DNA of 64,000 bases, from assembly GCF_024462815.1 (NCBI RefSeq), contig NZ_JANGCG010000002.1, forward strand, positions 1 through 64,000, written 5' to 3'. This document shows positions 16,468 to 23,746 of the stretch, piece after piece; the first letter of the stretch is position 1; each line of letters begins with the position of its first letter. Origin of the DNA: Gemmiger formicilis. Lineage in GTDB: Bacteria > Bacillota > Clostridia > Oscillospirales > Ruminococcaceae. Under the pieces are notes generated by a model. It was given only the letters and a program-made list of their open reading frames with translations. It ran no database searches and had not been told where the DNA came from. The position numbers were made by a program, and so were the translations under genes.

Positions 16468-17931
16468 TTATGCCAACGTAATATTCAAGATGTCAAGCGT
16501 TCCCTTTCCCTTATACCGGAAATACAGCGGGCAGGAATCAATGGGACGCCGGCACTCCGACGCCAAACGTCCGGCGTCGAATTTTACTCCGGCGGTTGTC
16601 CAGTCGGCTGTCCCGGCAAGGGGAATGGATGCTATGACAGAACCTTTTTCCCCGGGTAAGAGTTCCAGCACGCCGCCTGCGCCGCGAACCGTTACAGCAA
16701 TGTGGGAGCTTTCAGTCAGATCAAAATATCGGAAACCGGCAATACTGCCATTCTTCATTTTGGAAATATACGCCTTTGGTGCCGCGCTCTCTGTCTCTAT
16801 GGTCACTTCCCGTTCCGCGGGCTCCGGCGGCTCGTAGTCCGGACCATCCTGGGTGATCTCGGGTCCGTCCATCGGGTTGCGCAGACCAAACATTCCGGCA
16901 TGGTGCAGGACGCAGGCAATGTAGGCCGGATAGGTCCCGGTTCCCTTCAAAGGGCCGCCATTCAATCCGCAGCTCGTGGACTCCACCATGTGGATGGTCC
17001 CGTCCTCACGGATCTCAATGGGCTCAGCTACCGCCTGCCGGTTTCGTTTGGCGCCATTGGTCGTTCGGTGGTCAAATATATACCATTGCCCGTGGACGCA
17101 TACCATACCGCCGTGGCTGTTTCCCATCGGATATGCCGCATTCATGAGCTTTCTGCCCTCCAGACCGATATCACTTGAGGAATGGATCGGTCCCTTGTGG
17201 ATAAATCCCTTGTCGGGGAACAAGCTCATCGCGTAATTGAGCCCGGTGATGTCCGTGGCCGGATAGACCAGATAATACCACTCACCGATGTGACGGATAG
17301 AGGGCCCTTCCCAATAGTTCGGTTTCTTGGGATCAAAATCCGCCGGCATGATGATGGTGGGTTCGCTGATGATGGTCAGCATATCAGAGCTGAGTTCCAT
17401 CACAAACAGCCCCTTGATCTCGTGGCCGAATTGTCCGTTGGATTTCTGCCCGCTGCCCACGTAGAGAAACACCCGCCCGTCATCATCCACCAGAACGGCT
17501 GGGTCAAACATAAACCAATCCTCCGGCTTTGAGCCGTAGACTCGCCCGTCCGGGAAGTGAACATCGCCCAAATATTGGTATTTTCCCGCAGGTTTGTCAC
17601 ACACAGCGACCGATGTGATCGACGTATTGGCCACCGAATAGTAAAGGTAGTACCGTCCGTCTGTGCCGCGCACCACATCCGGTGCATAGTAGGACAGATT
17701 CTCTTTATTCCACGGCGTATCTTGCTTTTTGAAGATTACGCCTTCATACCGCCAGTCGGAAAGATCATCTACCGGGGTCGACCAGCATACGTAATCGCCC
17801 TCACAGTATTCCTTGGCGCCAAAGAGATCATGGCTCCCATAAATGTACAGCCGCTGACCAAATACTTTCGGTTCAGCATCGGGGATGTATTCCCAACTGG
17901 GAAGATAGGGGTTATAACATTGCCGTTTCAC
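16468..17931 (-). CDS. Glycoside hydrolase family 43 (beta-xylosidase/arabinofuranosidase type)
   Basis: A 487-residue enzyme with a five-bladed propeller and a C-terminal beta-sandwich. SWEYIPDAEPKVF holds the base Asp, YYAPDVV the second Asp and YWEGPSIR the acid Glu, in GH43 order. The C-terminal 120 residues look like the CBM6-type domain common in this family. No signal peptide is present. The start is GTG at 17931 because AAGGAGG lies 8 nt upstream; an ATG 24 nt earlier is on the wrong side of that site. It is the first gene of the glycan run and is divergent from the AraC regulator, whose tandem operator lies just upstream. Typical substrates are xylo- or arabino-oligosaccharides. Confidence 0.91.
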   Translation of the reverse strand: MKRQCYNPYLPSWEYIPDAEPKVFGQRLYIYGSHDLFGAKEYCEGDYVCWSTPVDDLSDWRYEGVIFKKQDTPWNKENLSYYAPDVVRGTDGRYYLYYSVANTSITSVAVCDKPAGKYQYLGDVHFPDGRVYGSKPEDWFMFDPAVLVDDDGRVFLYVGSGQKSNGQFGHEIKGLFVMELSSDMLTIISEPTIIMPADFDPKKPNYWEGPSIRHIGEWYYLVYPATDITGLNYAMSLFPDKGFIHKGPIHSSSDIGLEGRKLMNAAYPMGNSHGGMVCVHGQWYIFDHRTTNGAKRNRQAVAEPIEIREDGTIHMVESTSCGLNGGPLKGTGTYPAYIACVLHHAGMFGLRNPMDGPEITQDGPDYEPPEPAEREVTIETESAAPKAYISKMKNGSIAGFRYFDLTESSHIAVTVRGAGGVLELLPGEKGSVIASIPLAGTADWTTAGVKFDAGRLASECRRPIDSCPLYFRYKGKGTLDILNITLA

Positions 17932-17953
17932 AGATATTTCCTCCTTCAAAAAC

Positions 17954-17997
17954 ACTCAATTCTATGTTATACTATACTCAATTCCATGCTATACTGC
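17954..17997. promoter_or_regulatory. Tandem 22-bp direct repeat in the GH43-araC divergent promoter
   Basis: Two head-to-tail copies, 17954-17975 and 17976-17997, share ACTCAATTC, ATG and TATACT and differ at only about four positions. The spacing of one repeat per two helical turns is what AraC-family dimers bind. The second copy ends in TATACT, a possible -10 for the regulator, and the reverse strand offers TATAGT for the hydrolase run. It is therefore a probable operator for both transcripts. Confidence 0.72.
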
Positions 17998-18019
17998 CGT
18001 AAAAAGGGGGGATGCTCGC

Positions 18020-19042
18020 ATGGAACACCTGTTTTTTGACAGCATTGATGAAATGCGGAACCAGACCGGCAGCCATGGTCCGAACTATCTTCGCAACCAT
18101 ACGGCCGAACGGGACTATTTTTCTCCGTTGTCCATTGTAACCAGCATCCAGAAGCCTCAGGAGTATCTGTTTTCCAACTATATGGATGCATGGTCCTTTT
18201 GCGTTCACACTCCAAACAAACAAGAATTCTTTCATGAGACCTATATGCACAAGCATAATTTTTTTGAGCTGATGTATGTGCAGCGGGGTCGCGTCCGGGT
18301 GATGATTGAGGGAGCCGAGACCACCTATACGCAGGGAAACCTTTGTCTCCTCAATCGAAACACCATGCATCGCGAAACAGATATGTCGAATGCGGATATC
18401 GTTTACATCGGCATCGATGCCTCTCTGCTGACACAGTGGCCCAAATCATTTCCGCCGCCGTTTCAGTACAAAAGCATTCTCAATCAGTTTTTCAGCGACA
18501 ATCTGTCGGAACGTGCCGACTATAAAAAGGACTACCTGGACTTTACCCTTTTAGGCGAAGATACGATCCCGCAGCTCACCCAGGAATTGATTCGCGCCTT
18601 TACGGTCAAGCGGATCGGATACCAGTTTGACATTTATTCCTCTCTGCTCCGGCTGTTTGCCGCCTTGGAGAATCCTGACATATACAAAGCAACACACATT
18701 TCGCTGAGGAACAGTCAAGAACTGCTGACGGCGGAACAGGTCAAGAAACTGATTGAAACTCACCACGGGGCTATCCAGCGGACCAATCTGGCGGAGGCAC
18801 TTAACTACTCCTGCGAGCATATATCCCGCATCATCAAGACAAACACCGGATACACTCTGAAAGCGTACTGTCAAAAGGTACAGATGGCCGAGGCGGCGCG
18901 GCTTCTGAGAACCACAGAGCTGCCGGTCTGCCAGATTGCGGCATCCATGGGCTATGAAAACAGAACGCAATTCTACAAAGTGTTTCGGCGCGAGTACGGC
19001 CTCACCCCATTGGAATACCGCCGCCATATTGCGGAGGAATGA
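18020..19042 (+). CDS. AraC-family transcriptional regulator of the glycan locus
   Basis: A 340-residue regulator. The N-terminal half has a cupin-like sensing fold (HKHNFFELMYVQRGRVRVMI ... GNLCLLNRNTMH). The last ~100 residues carry two helix-turn-helix motifs: LAEALNYSCEHISRIIKTNT and ICQIAASMGYENRTQFYKVF-like sequence, ending in the family signature before YRRHIAEE. It probably binds a mono- or oligosaccharide and activates the divergent hydrolase run through the tandem repeats at 17954-17997. A run of G precedes the ATG by 8 nt. It converges on the symporter gene with a 3-nt gap and no clear terminator. Confidence 0.93.
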   Translation: MEHLFFDSIDEMRNQTGSHGPNYLRNHTAERDYFSPLSIVTSIQKPQEYLFSNYMDAWSFCVHTPNKQEFFHETYMHKHNFFELMYVQRGRVRVMIEGAETTYTQGNLCLLNRNTMHRETDMSNADIVYIGIDASLLTQWPKSFPPPFQYKSILNQFFSDNLSERADYKKDYLDFTLLGEDTIPQLTQELIRAFTVKRIGYQFDIYSSLLRLFAALENPDIYKATHISLRNSQELLTAEQVKKLIETHHGAIQRTNLAEALNYSCEHISRIIKTNTGYTLKAYCQKVQMAEAARLLRTTELPVCQIAASMGYENRTQFYKVFRREYGLTPLEYRRHIAEE

Positions 19043-19045
19043 TCC

Positions 19046-20518
19046 TTACCCGGCATTGCGGTGATCCAGGCATTCCCGGATTTTTCGGCGCTCATCGTCC
19101 TTGATCGGGTATGTCCGCAGGATCAAAGCCGACAATGCGCCGAGGATGGCAGGAACAAGACCCATGATAACGATAAACCAATTGAGCATGGTCGGAATCT
19201 GCGACAGTTCCCCCATGTATTCGGAGGTGACGGGATCCACGTTGTAGCCGATTGACATGAGCACAGCGCCAATAATTGCAGCCGAAAGCGCTGCCTGGGC
19301 TTTGACAATGAAACCGCCGGCAACCATTGTCAAGGCAGAACGATCCTTGCCGGTTTTGTAAATGTTGTAGTCCATAATCTCCATTTCCACCATGGATTGC
19401 GGGACAAAGTCAGTTCCCACCCCCACTGCCATGATGAACAGGGTAACGAAGAACAGCGCAGGAACCTTCGTAAGCAGACCCGCCATCTGGGTAATAAACA
19501 GGACCGCCCCGCCGACAGACTGCACAACCAGAAGGAAACAAGTCATTTTGATTGGGTTGTTCTTAAAGAGCTTCAAGAGCGGACGACCAATAACTGCACC
19601 AACCAGCAGCGGTATGAGCATCATCATGGAAGAAATGCCGTTGAGGACACCATACTGCTCCATGTTTGTGACGCCGGTGGTCAAATCCGTGCAGAATCCC
19701 CATTTTATGTAATACGCAGGCGTGGCAAAAATAAGGGACCAGATAAAACCGGAAAAGATGCATTTCAAATAGTAGACCACCATCGGCTTGTTCTCTTTGA
19801 ACAGAAGAAAGAAGTCCTTGAACTTTACCGGCTCTGCCTTTTCTTCCTGCACACAGTGCTTTTCCTTGACAAGGAACCAGCCAATAAGGGAGAGCACCAT
19901 CGCTGCACCAACAATACCGGTGATCAGGATGGCAAATGAGTCGTGATAGTTGCCCACACGTTCGTTGACCGCAACCAGCACAGCCGTAAAGGCGGACGTA
20001 ACGACGCCCAGGATCATGGTCCAAACCCGCGGTCCGATAACCAGCTTGGAACGTTCGTTGGGATCATTGGTCATCGTTCGGAACAAAAGATTATCCTTAT
20101 AAAAGGATGTTCCCACATCAAACAAAAAGTAGAAAACGATAACCCACACAACAACCATTACGGGCTTGGACGCCAACTCGGACGGGAACGAGTAGAGACA
20201 TACACAGCCAATGCCGGTCAACAGTATGCTGAGGAGAAAAAAAGGCTTGTACTTTCCGATTTTGGTTCGTTTTCCGCGATCCATCAAAAATCCCTGAATG
20301 GGATCATCCACGGCATCAAAGATTCGCGCAAACAGAAGAAGCGATGTGGCCAAGGTCGCCCCCATAGCGCCCAGCCCGGCGTAGTCGGTCATATACTGCA
20401 TAAACATACTGGACATAAACACGGTACACAGACCATTTACAGTAGACAGCACCGTTGCGCCGAAACAGTCCCGCAGTGTAATTGCGTCCGGATTTTTCAC
20501 ACAGACAGACTTGTGCAT
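19046..20518 (-). CDS. GPH-family sugar:cation symporter
   Basis: A 490-residue membrane transporter with about 12 helices. DDPIQGFLMDRGKRTKIGKYKPF is close to the MelB/GPH loop signature (D..P..G...DR....GK.RP), and GVGTDFVPQSMVEMEIMDYN matches the second half of the family. Members import glucosides, pentosides or hexuronides with Na+ or H+. I start at the ATG at 20518 because AAGGAGG sits 6 nt before it; the adjacent ATG is too close. It is the only transporter in the locus and should feed the intracellular GH43, GH2 and esterases. It has its own promoter region, with a 14-bp palindrome at 20563-20576. Confidence 0.92.
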   Translation of the reverse strand: MHKSVCVKNPDAITLRDCFGATVLSTVNGLCTVFMSSMFMQYMTDYAGLGAMGATLATSLLLFARIFDAVDDPIQGFLMDRGKRTKIGKYKPFFLLSILLTGIGCVCLYSFPSELASKPVMVVVWVIVFYFLFDVGTSFYKDNLLFRTMTNDPNERSKLVIGPRVWTMILGVVTSAFTAVLVAVNERVGNYHDSFAILITGIVGAAMVLSLIGWFLVKEKHCVQEEKAEPVKFKDFFLLFKENKPMVVYYLKCIFSGFIWSLIFATPAYYIKWGFCTDLTTGVTNMEQYGVLNGISSMMMLIPLLVGAVIGRPLLKLFKNNPIKMTCFLLVVQSVGGAVLFITQMAGLLTKVPALFFVTLFIMAVGVGTDFVPQSMVEMEIMDYNIYKTGKDRSALTMVAGGFIVKAQAALSAAIIGAVLMSIGYNVDPVTSEYMGELSQIPTMLNWFIVIMGLVPAILGALSALILRTYPIKDDERRKIRECLDHRNAG

Positions 20519-20562
20519 CATTATCCTCCTTATCATTTCATCAGTTATTCTCAACAATCAAA

Positions 20563-20576
20563 GCACGAATTCGTGC
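20563..20576. promoter_or_regulatory. 14-bp perfect palindrome upstream of the symporter gene
   Basis: GCACGAATTCGTGC lies 45 nt before the symporter start, just downstream of a plausible minus-strand promoter (TTGTGG, 17 nt, TATCAT at about 20590-20620). The position suits a repressor operator. The neighbouring TGGAATTG also occurs on the same strand in the GH43 repeat. Confidence 0.5.
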
Positions 20577-20619
20577 AATTCCAACAATTCAATGATAGAG
20601 TATTCCTTTGTATTCCACA

Positions 20620-21365
20620 ATGACAAAAGGTCGCCCTTTTTCAATTTATTGTATCATTTTGTTTCTTTACGCCGAAGCGAGAAAGAATAATCACATTTTG
20701 TTACAACGCGGTATCTACCTTTCACAAAAATGGCGACAGATATCCCTCTTGGCCTTTCAAAAGCCTTCCGATGGGTACCCCATAAGTTCTGTGACATTAT
20801 CGGGTGTAATCACAATCACATCACCAAACCTACAAAAACACAAATCCGAACGCATCTACAAAAAGTATGCGTTCGGATTTTTCAGTATGGTGCACAATTA
20901 GCGACCGGTCCCCGCGAGGCGAATGCAAGCGCTTGCGCGACGCATGAGCCAGCCCCGAAGGAGATGGTACAGTCCCCTTTTCCGGCCAATCAGGCCGTGG
21001 AGGGACTTGCGCTCTAAAAATGGTCCACTGCACCGTTTTGCCCGCCGGCACGCAGGGCGACACATTCGCATAATGGGGAAAGGAATGAAAGTGCGTGCAG
21101 TTTCCATTTTGCCAGCAACTGCAAAAAACGAAAAAATCGCGTCCAATGGGAAATTGGCTGCGGGAAATTGAAAACATTCTGAAAACAGCAGGATTTATTC
21201 TGTTTTTTCTCAAAAAAATTGCCCTCTCCCCTGCCAAATTCCGGAAAGCGGCAGGAAAAGTGGGCATCAAGTTGGGAAAACCGCACTAAAATGGTTGGAC
21301 AACACTGTAAAACCGTGTTCAAAAATTGGTTGGCGAAATCGCTGATTTTCGACGATACAGCAAAG
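20620..21365. other. Gene-free stretch with one strong hairpin
   Basis: No ORF here has a ribosome site or a protein-like composition. 20842-20880 forms a perfect 14-bp hairpin (AAATCCGAACGCAT and complement) followed by T residues on the plus strand. 20924-20937 (TGCAAGCGCTTGCG) is a palindrome resembling a catabolite-response element, but no promoter is near. 20900-21075 is GC-rich and may be a decayed repeat unit. Confidence 0.45.
20842..20880 (+). terminator. Orphan hairpin, terminator-like
   Basis: Fourteen paired bases with an 11-nt loop, followed by TTTTT within two bases on the plus strand. No plus-strand gene precedes it, so it may end a small transcript or be a relic. Confidence 0.5.
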
Positions 21366-21402
21366 AAAAAAGACTGTGACATCTTTTTTGTCACAGTCTT
21401 TT
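21366..21402 (-). terminator. Terminator of tRNA-Tyr
   Basis: Arms AAAAGACTGTGAC and GTCACAGTCTTTT directly follow the tRNA 3' end on the minus strand, with a T run. Confidence 0.85.
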
Positions 21403-21486
21403 GGTGGGAGCTGGTGGATTCGAACCACCGAAGCATTAAGCAGCAGATTTACAGTCTGTCCCCATTGGCCACTCGGGAAAGCTCCC
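21402..21486 (-). tRNA. tRNA-Tyr (GTA anticodon)
   Basis: On the minus strand the acceptor strand GGGAGCT pairs with AGCTCCC, and CCA is encoded at the 3' end (21402-21404). The T arm is GGTGG-TTCGAAT-CCACC and the anticodon loop reads CTGTAAA, giving GTA at 21450-21452. The 85-nt length and long variable arm are those of a class II tRNA-Tyr. Confidence 0.96.
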
Positions 21487-21631
21487 ATATTTTGTTTTGT
21501 ATCCGCCGTGTCTCCCGGCGACGTATGTTATTATAGCAAAGCGCCACGCAAATTGCAAGCCCTTTTTTGAATTTTTTTAAAGTTTTTTCAAAAAAGTCCG
21601 TTTTGCACACAGCAGCGCGGAAAATCTTTTC

Positions 21632-21660
21632 TTGACATACGGTTTCGGTTAGCGTACATT
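21632..21660 (+). promoter_or_regulatory. Promoter of pfkA
   Basis: A consensus TTGACA is followed after 17 nt by TACATT. TATAGT and TATACT lie slightly further down and could supply an alternative -10. Confidence 0.6.
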
Positions 21661-21698
21661 TATAGTATACTAAAATTCTGCATCAGGAGGGTTTTACT

Positions 21699-22775
21699 AT
21701 GGCAATTCGTGTTGGTATTCTGACTTCCGGCGGCGACTGCCCCGGTTTGAACGCCACGCTGCGCGGCGTGGCCAAGGCGCTGTACCACCGCATGGGTGAC
21801 AAGGTCGAAATTGTAGGCATTATGAACGGCTATGACGGCCTTATCAACGGTAACTACCGCGAGATGTCCCCGGACGAATTTTCCGGCATCCTGACCGTGG
21901 GCGGCACCATTCTGGGCACCAAGCGTACCCCCTTCAAGAAGATGCGCGTGGTCGAGGACGACAAGGTGGACAAGGTTGCCGCGATGAAGAAAAACTACCG
22001 CGCTGCCAAGCTGGACTGCCTGCTCTGCTTAGGCGGCAACGGCACCCACAAGACGGCAAACCTCCTCAGTCAGGAGGGGCTGAACATCATTGGCCTGCCC
22101 AAGACCATCGACAATGATATCTACGGTACCGACGTTACCTTCGGTTTCCACACGGCAGTGGACATTGCCACCGAGGTCATCGACCGCATCCACACCACGG
22201 CGGGCAGCCACAGCCGCGTGATGTGCATTGAAATTATGGGCAACAAGGCGGGCTGGCTGACGCTGTACGCCGGTATTGCGGGCGGCGCAGACATCATCCT
22301 GCTGCCCGAGCTGCCCTATGACATCAAGAAGGTAGCCACTGCCGTGGAGAACCGCGCCAAGGCTGGCAAGAACTTCTCGATTCTGGCTGTGGCCGAGGGC
22401 GCGTTCTCGCTGGAGGAGGCCAAGATGAAGCGCAAGGAGTGGACCGCCAAACGCGCCGAGGCCGGTTACACCACCGCCACCGCCCGCATTGCCAAACAGA
22501 TTGAGGAGATGACCGGCGCCGAGACCCGCATCTGCGTGCCCGGCCATATGCAGCGCGGCGGCAGTCCCAGCGCCTATGACCGCGTGCTGGCCACCCAGTT
22601 TGGCTCCTATGCGGCCGGTCTGGTTGCGGACGAGCACTACGGCGTGACCGTTGCCATGGTCAACCGCCACGTAACCGCCAACCCGCTGGCCGACATTGCC
22701 GGTAAGACCCGCGGCGTGCCCGGTGACTGCGATATGCTCAACGTTGCCCGCGCCATGGGCATCAGCTTGGGCTGA
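21699..22775 (+). CDS. pfkA: 6-phosphofructokinase (phosphoryl donor uncertain)
   Basis: A 358-residue PfkA-family enzyme that phosphorylates fructose 6-phosphate in glycolysis. ILTSGGDCPGLNA binds the nucleotide, PKTIDND (134-140) carries the catalytic Asp138, and MGNKAGWLTLYAGIAGGAD and PGHMQRGGSPSAYDR bind substrate. Residues that usually report the donor are mixed: GGNG (112-115) has the Gly typical of ATP enzymes, with Asn in place of the magnesium-binding Asp, while Lys135 in PKTIDND is typical of pyrophosphate enzymes. Such hybrids exist in Clostridia and are usually annotated as ATP-dependent. AGGAGGG precedes the ATG by 7-8 nt. It is a single-gene unit with its own promoter and terminator. 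Confidence 0.93.
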   Translation: MAIRVGILTSGGDCPGLNATLRGVAKALYHRMGDKVEIVGIMNGYDGLINGNYREMSPDEFSGILTVGGTILGTKRTPFKKMRVVEDDKVDKVAAMKKNYRAAKLDCLLCLGGNGTHKTANLLSQEGLNIIGLPKTIDNDIYGTDVTFGFHTAVDIATEVIDRIHTTAGSHSRVMCIEIMGNKAGWLTLYAGIAGGADIILLPELPYDIKKVATAVENRAKAGKNFSILAVAEGAFSLEEAKMKRKEWTAKRAEAGYTTATARIAKQIEEMTGAETRICVPGHMQRGGSPSAYDRVLATQFGSYAAGLVADEHYGVTVAMVNRHVTANPLADIAGKTRGVPGDCDMLNVARAMGISLG

Positions 22776-22796
22776 TGCCTGCCAACAGTCTATAGC

Positions 22797-22830
22797 AAAA
22801 CAGCTCCCTGCCGCAAGGGAGCTGTTTTTT
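22797..22830 (+). terminator. Terminator of pfkA
   Basis: Arms AAAACAGCTCCCT and AGGGAGCTGTTTT with a 6-nt loop, followed by T residues. It also overlaps the 3' end of the convergent phosphatase gene. Confidence 0.85.
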
Positions 22831-23632
22831 ATTCCAGATAAAAGTCCCGCATCGCCGCCAGCTTGTCGGCGGTCAGGCCGAACTCTGCCGCAAAGTAGGC
22901 TTCATAGCTGGGGTAGCGCTGCAAAATTGCATCAATCGCCCCCGCGCCCATCGGCTCACTGACGCCCTCAACCGGCAGCAGCAGCTCCCGCTCATCGGCG
23001 GGCTTATCGGCCAGAAAGCACTCAATGATTTTCCGGCGGTAGCGGTTTGTCAGCATATAGTCGGCCAGCGCGTCCTCCCGCGATACCCCCAGCGCCAGCA
23101 GAATCAGCATTGCCCCGATGCCGGTGCGGTCCTTGCCGCAGGAGCAGTGGAACAGCAGCGGCACACGGCGCTGCTCCAGCAGCGCAAACAGTGCGCGGTA
23201 GGCCGGGTTGCCAAAAGGCATCTGTGCGTATAGTACACTGAACCAGTAAAAATCGTGTACCGGGTGGCCGACACTGCGCTCATAGGCGTCCTTCTCCTGC
23301 TGTATCCGCGCAATGCCACGACTGGAAAAGTCCATCTCGCTGCCATCGGCGTTGCGCATACCACAGACCCGCTGGTAGTGGGCCCCGCGCACCGCGGGGT
23401 CCGGGTGCTGGTCGCTCTCCCCTTCACTGCGCAAATCCAGAATTTCCTTCAGGCCGAGGCCCTCCAGCTTTGCCCGGTCGGCAGCGCTGGTCAACGTATC
23501 CAGATTGCCGCCGCGGTAGAGCAGGCCGCGCCTGACATGCCGCCCATCGGCCGTGGGGTAGCCGCCCAGTTCACGGAAATTTTCCGCGCCCTCAAATGGA
23601 ATTTCCGCCCCGGGGGTGAATCCTGTCTGCAT
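22829..23632 (-). CDS. Tyrosine-protein phosphatase family protein
   Basis: A 267-residue phosphatase. FHCSCGKDRTG (161-171) is the Cys-x5-Arg P-loop, with Cys163 as the nucleophile and Arg169 binding phosphate. The opening ENFRELGGYPTADGRHVRRG is the NFRDxGG signature of the bacterial Y_phosphatase3/IphP-like group, which can act on phosphotyrosine, phosphoserine or phosphoinositides. No signal peptide is present. GAGGAG lies 7-8 nt before the ATG. The gene stands alone, convergent with pfkA, and its target is unknown. An AT-rich promoter-like stretch lies at 23650-23690. Confidence 0.88.
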   Translation of the reverse strand: MQTGFTPGAEIPFEGAENFRELGGYPTADGRHVRRGLLYRGGNLDTLTSAADRAKLEGLGLKEILDLRSEGESDQHPDPAVRGAHYQRVCGMRNADGSEMDFSSRGIARIQQEKDAYERSVGHPVHDFYWFSVLYAQMPFGNPAYRALFALLEQRRVPLLFHCSCGKDRTGIGAMLILLALGVSREDALADYMLTNRYRRKIIECFLADKPADERELLLPVEGVSEPMGAGAIDAILQRYPSYEAYFAAEFGLTADKLAAMRDFYLE

Positions 23633-23705
23633 AGTGTGTCTCCTCGTTTGTGTCGGTATTGTTTTTATTATAGCACAGCCCGGCGCATTTGGGTAGTCTA
23701 TGCCA

Positions 23706-23732
23706 AAAGGCCGCCCCGTCCGGGGCGGCCTT
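23706..23732 (-). terminator. Terminator of the fru operon
   Basis: Arms AAGGCCGCCCC and GGGGCGGCCTT with a 4-nt loop. On the minus strand TTTT follows. It lies about 15 nt past the fruA stop codon. Confidence 0.85.
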
Positions 23733-23746
23733 CGTACAACAGCGTG

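Noticed and set aside
20924..20937. A functional catabolite-response element
   Set aside because: The palindrome fits the consensus loosely, but no promoter or gene start is close to it, so I do not list it as a regulatory site.
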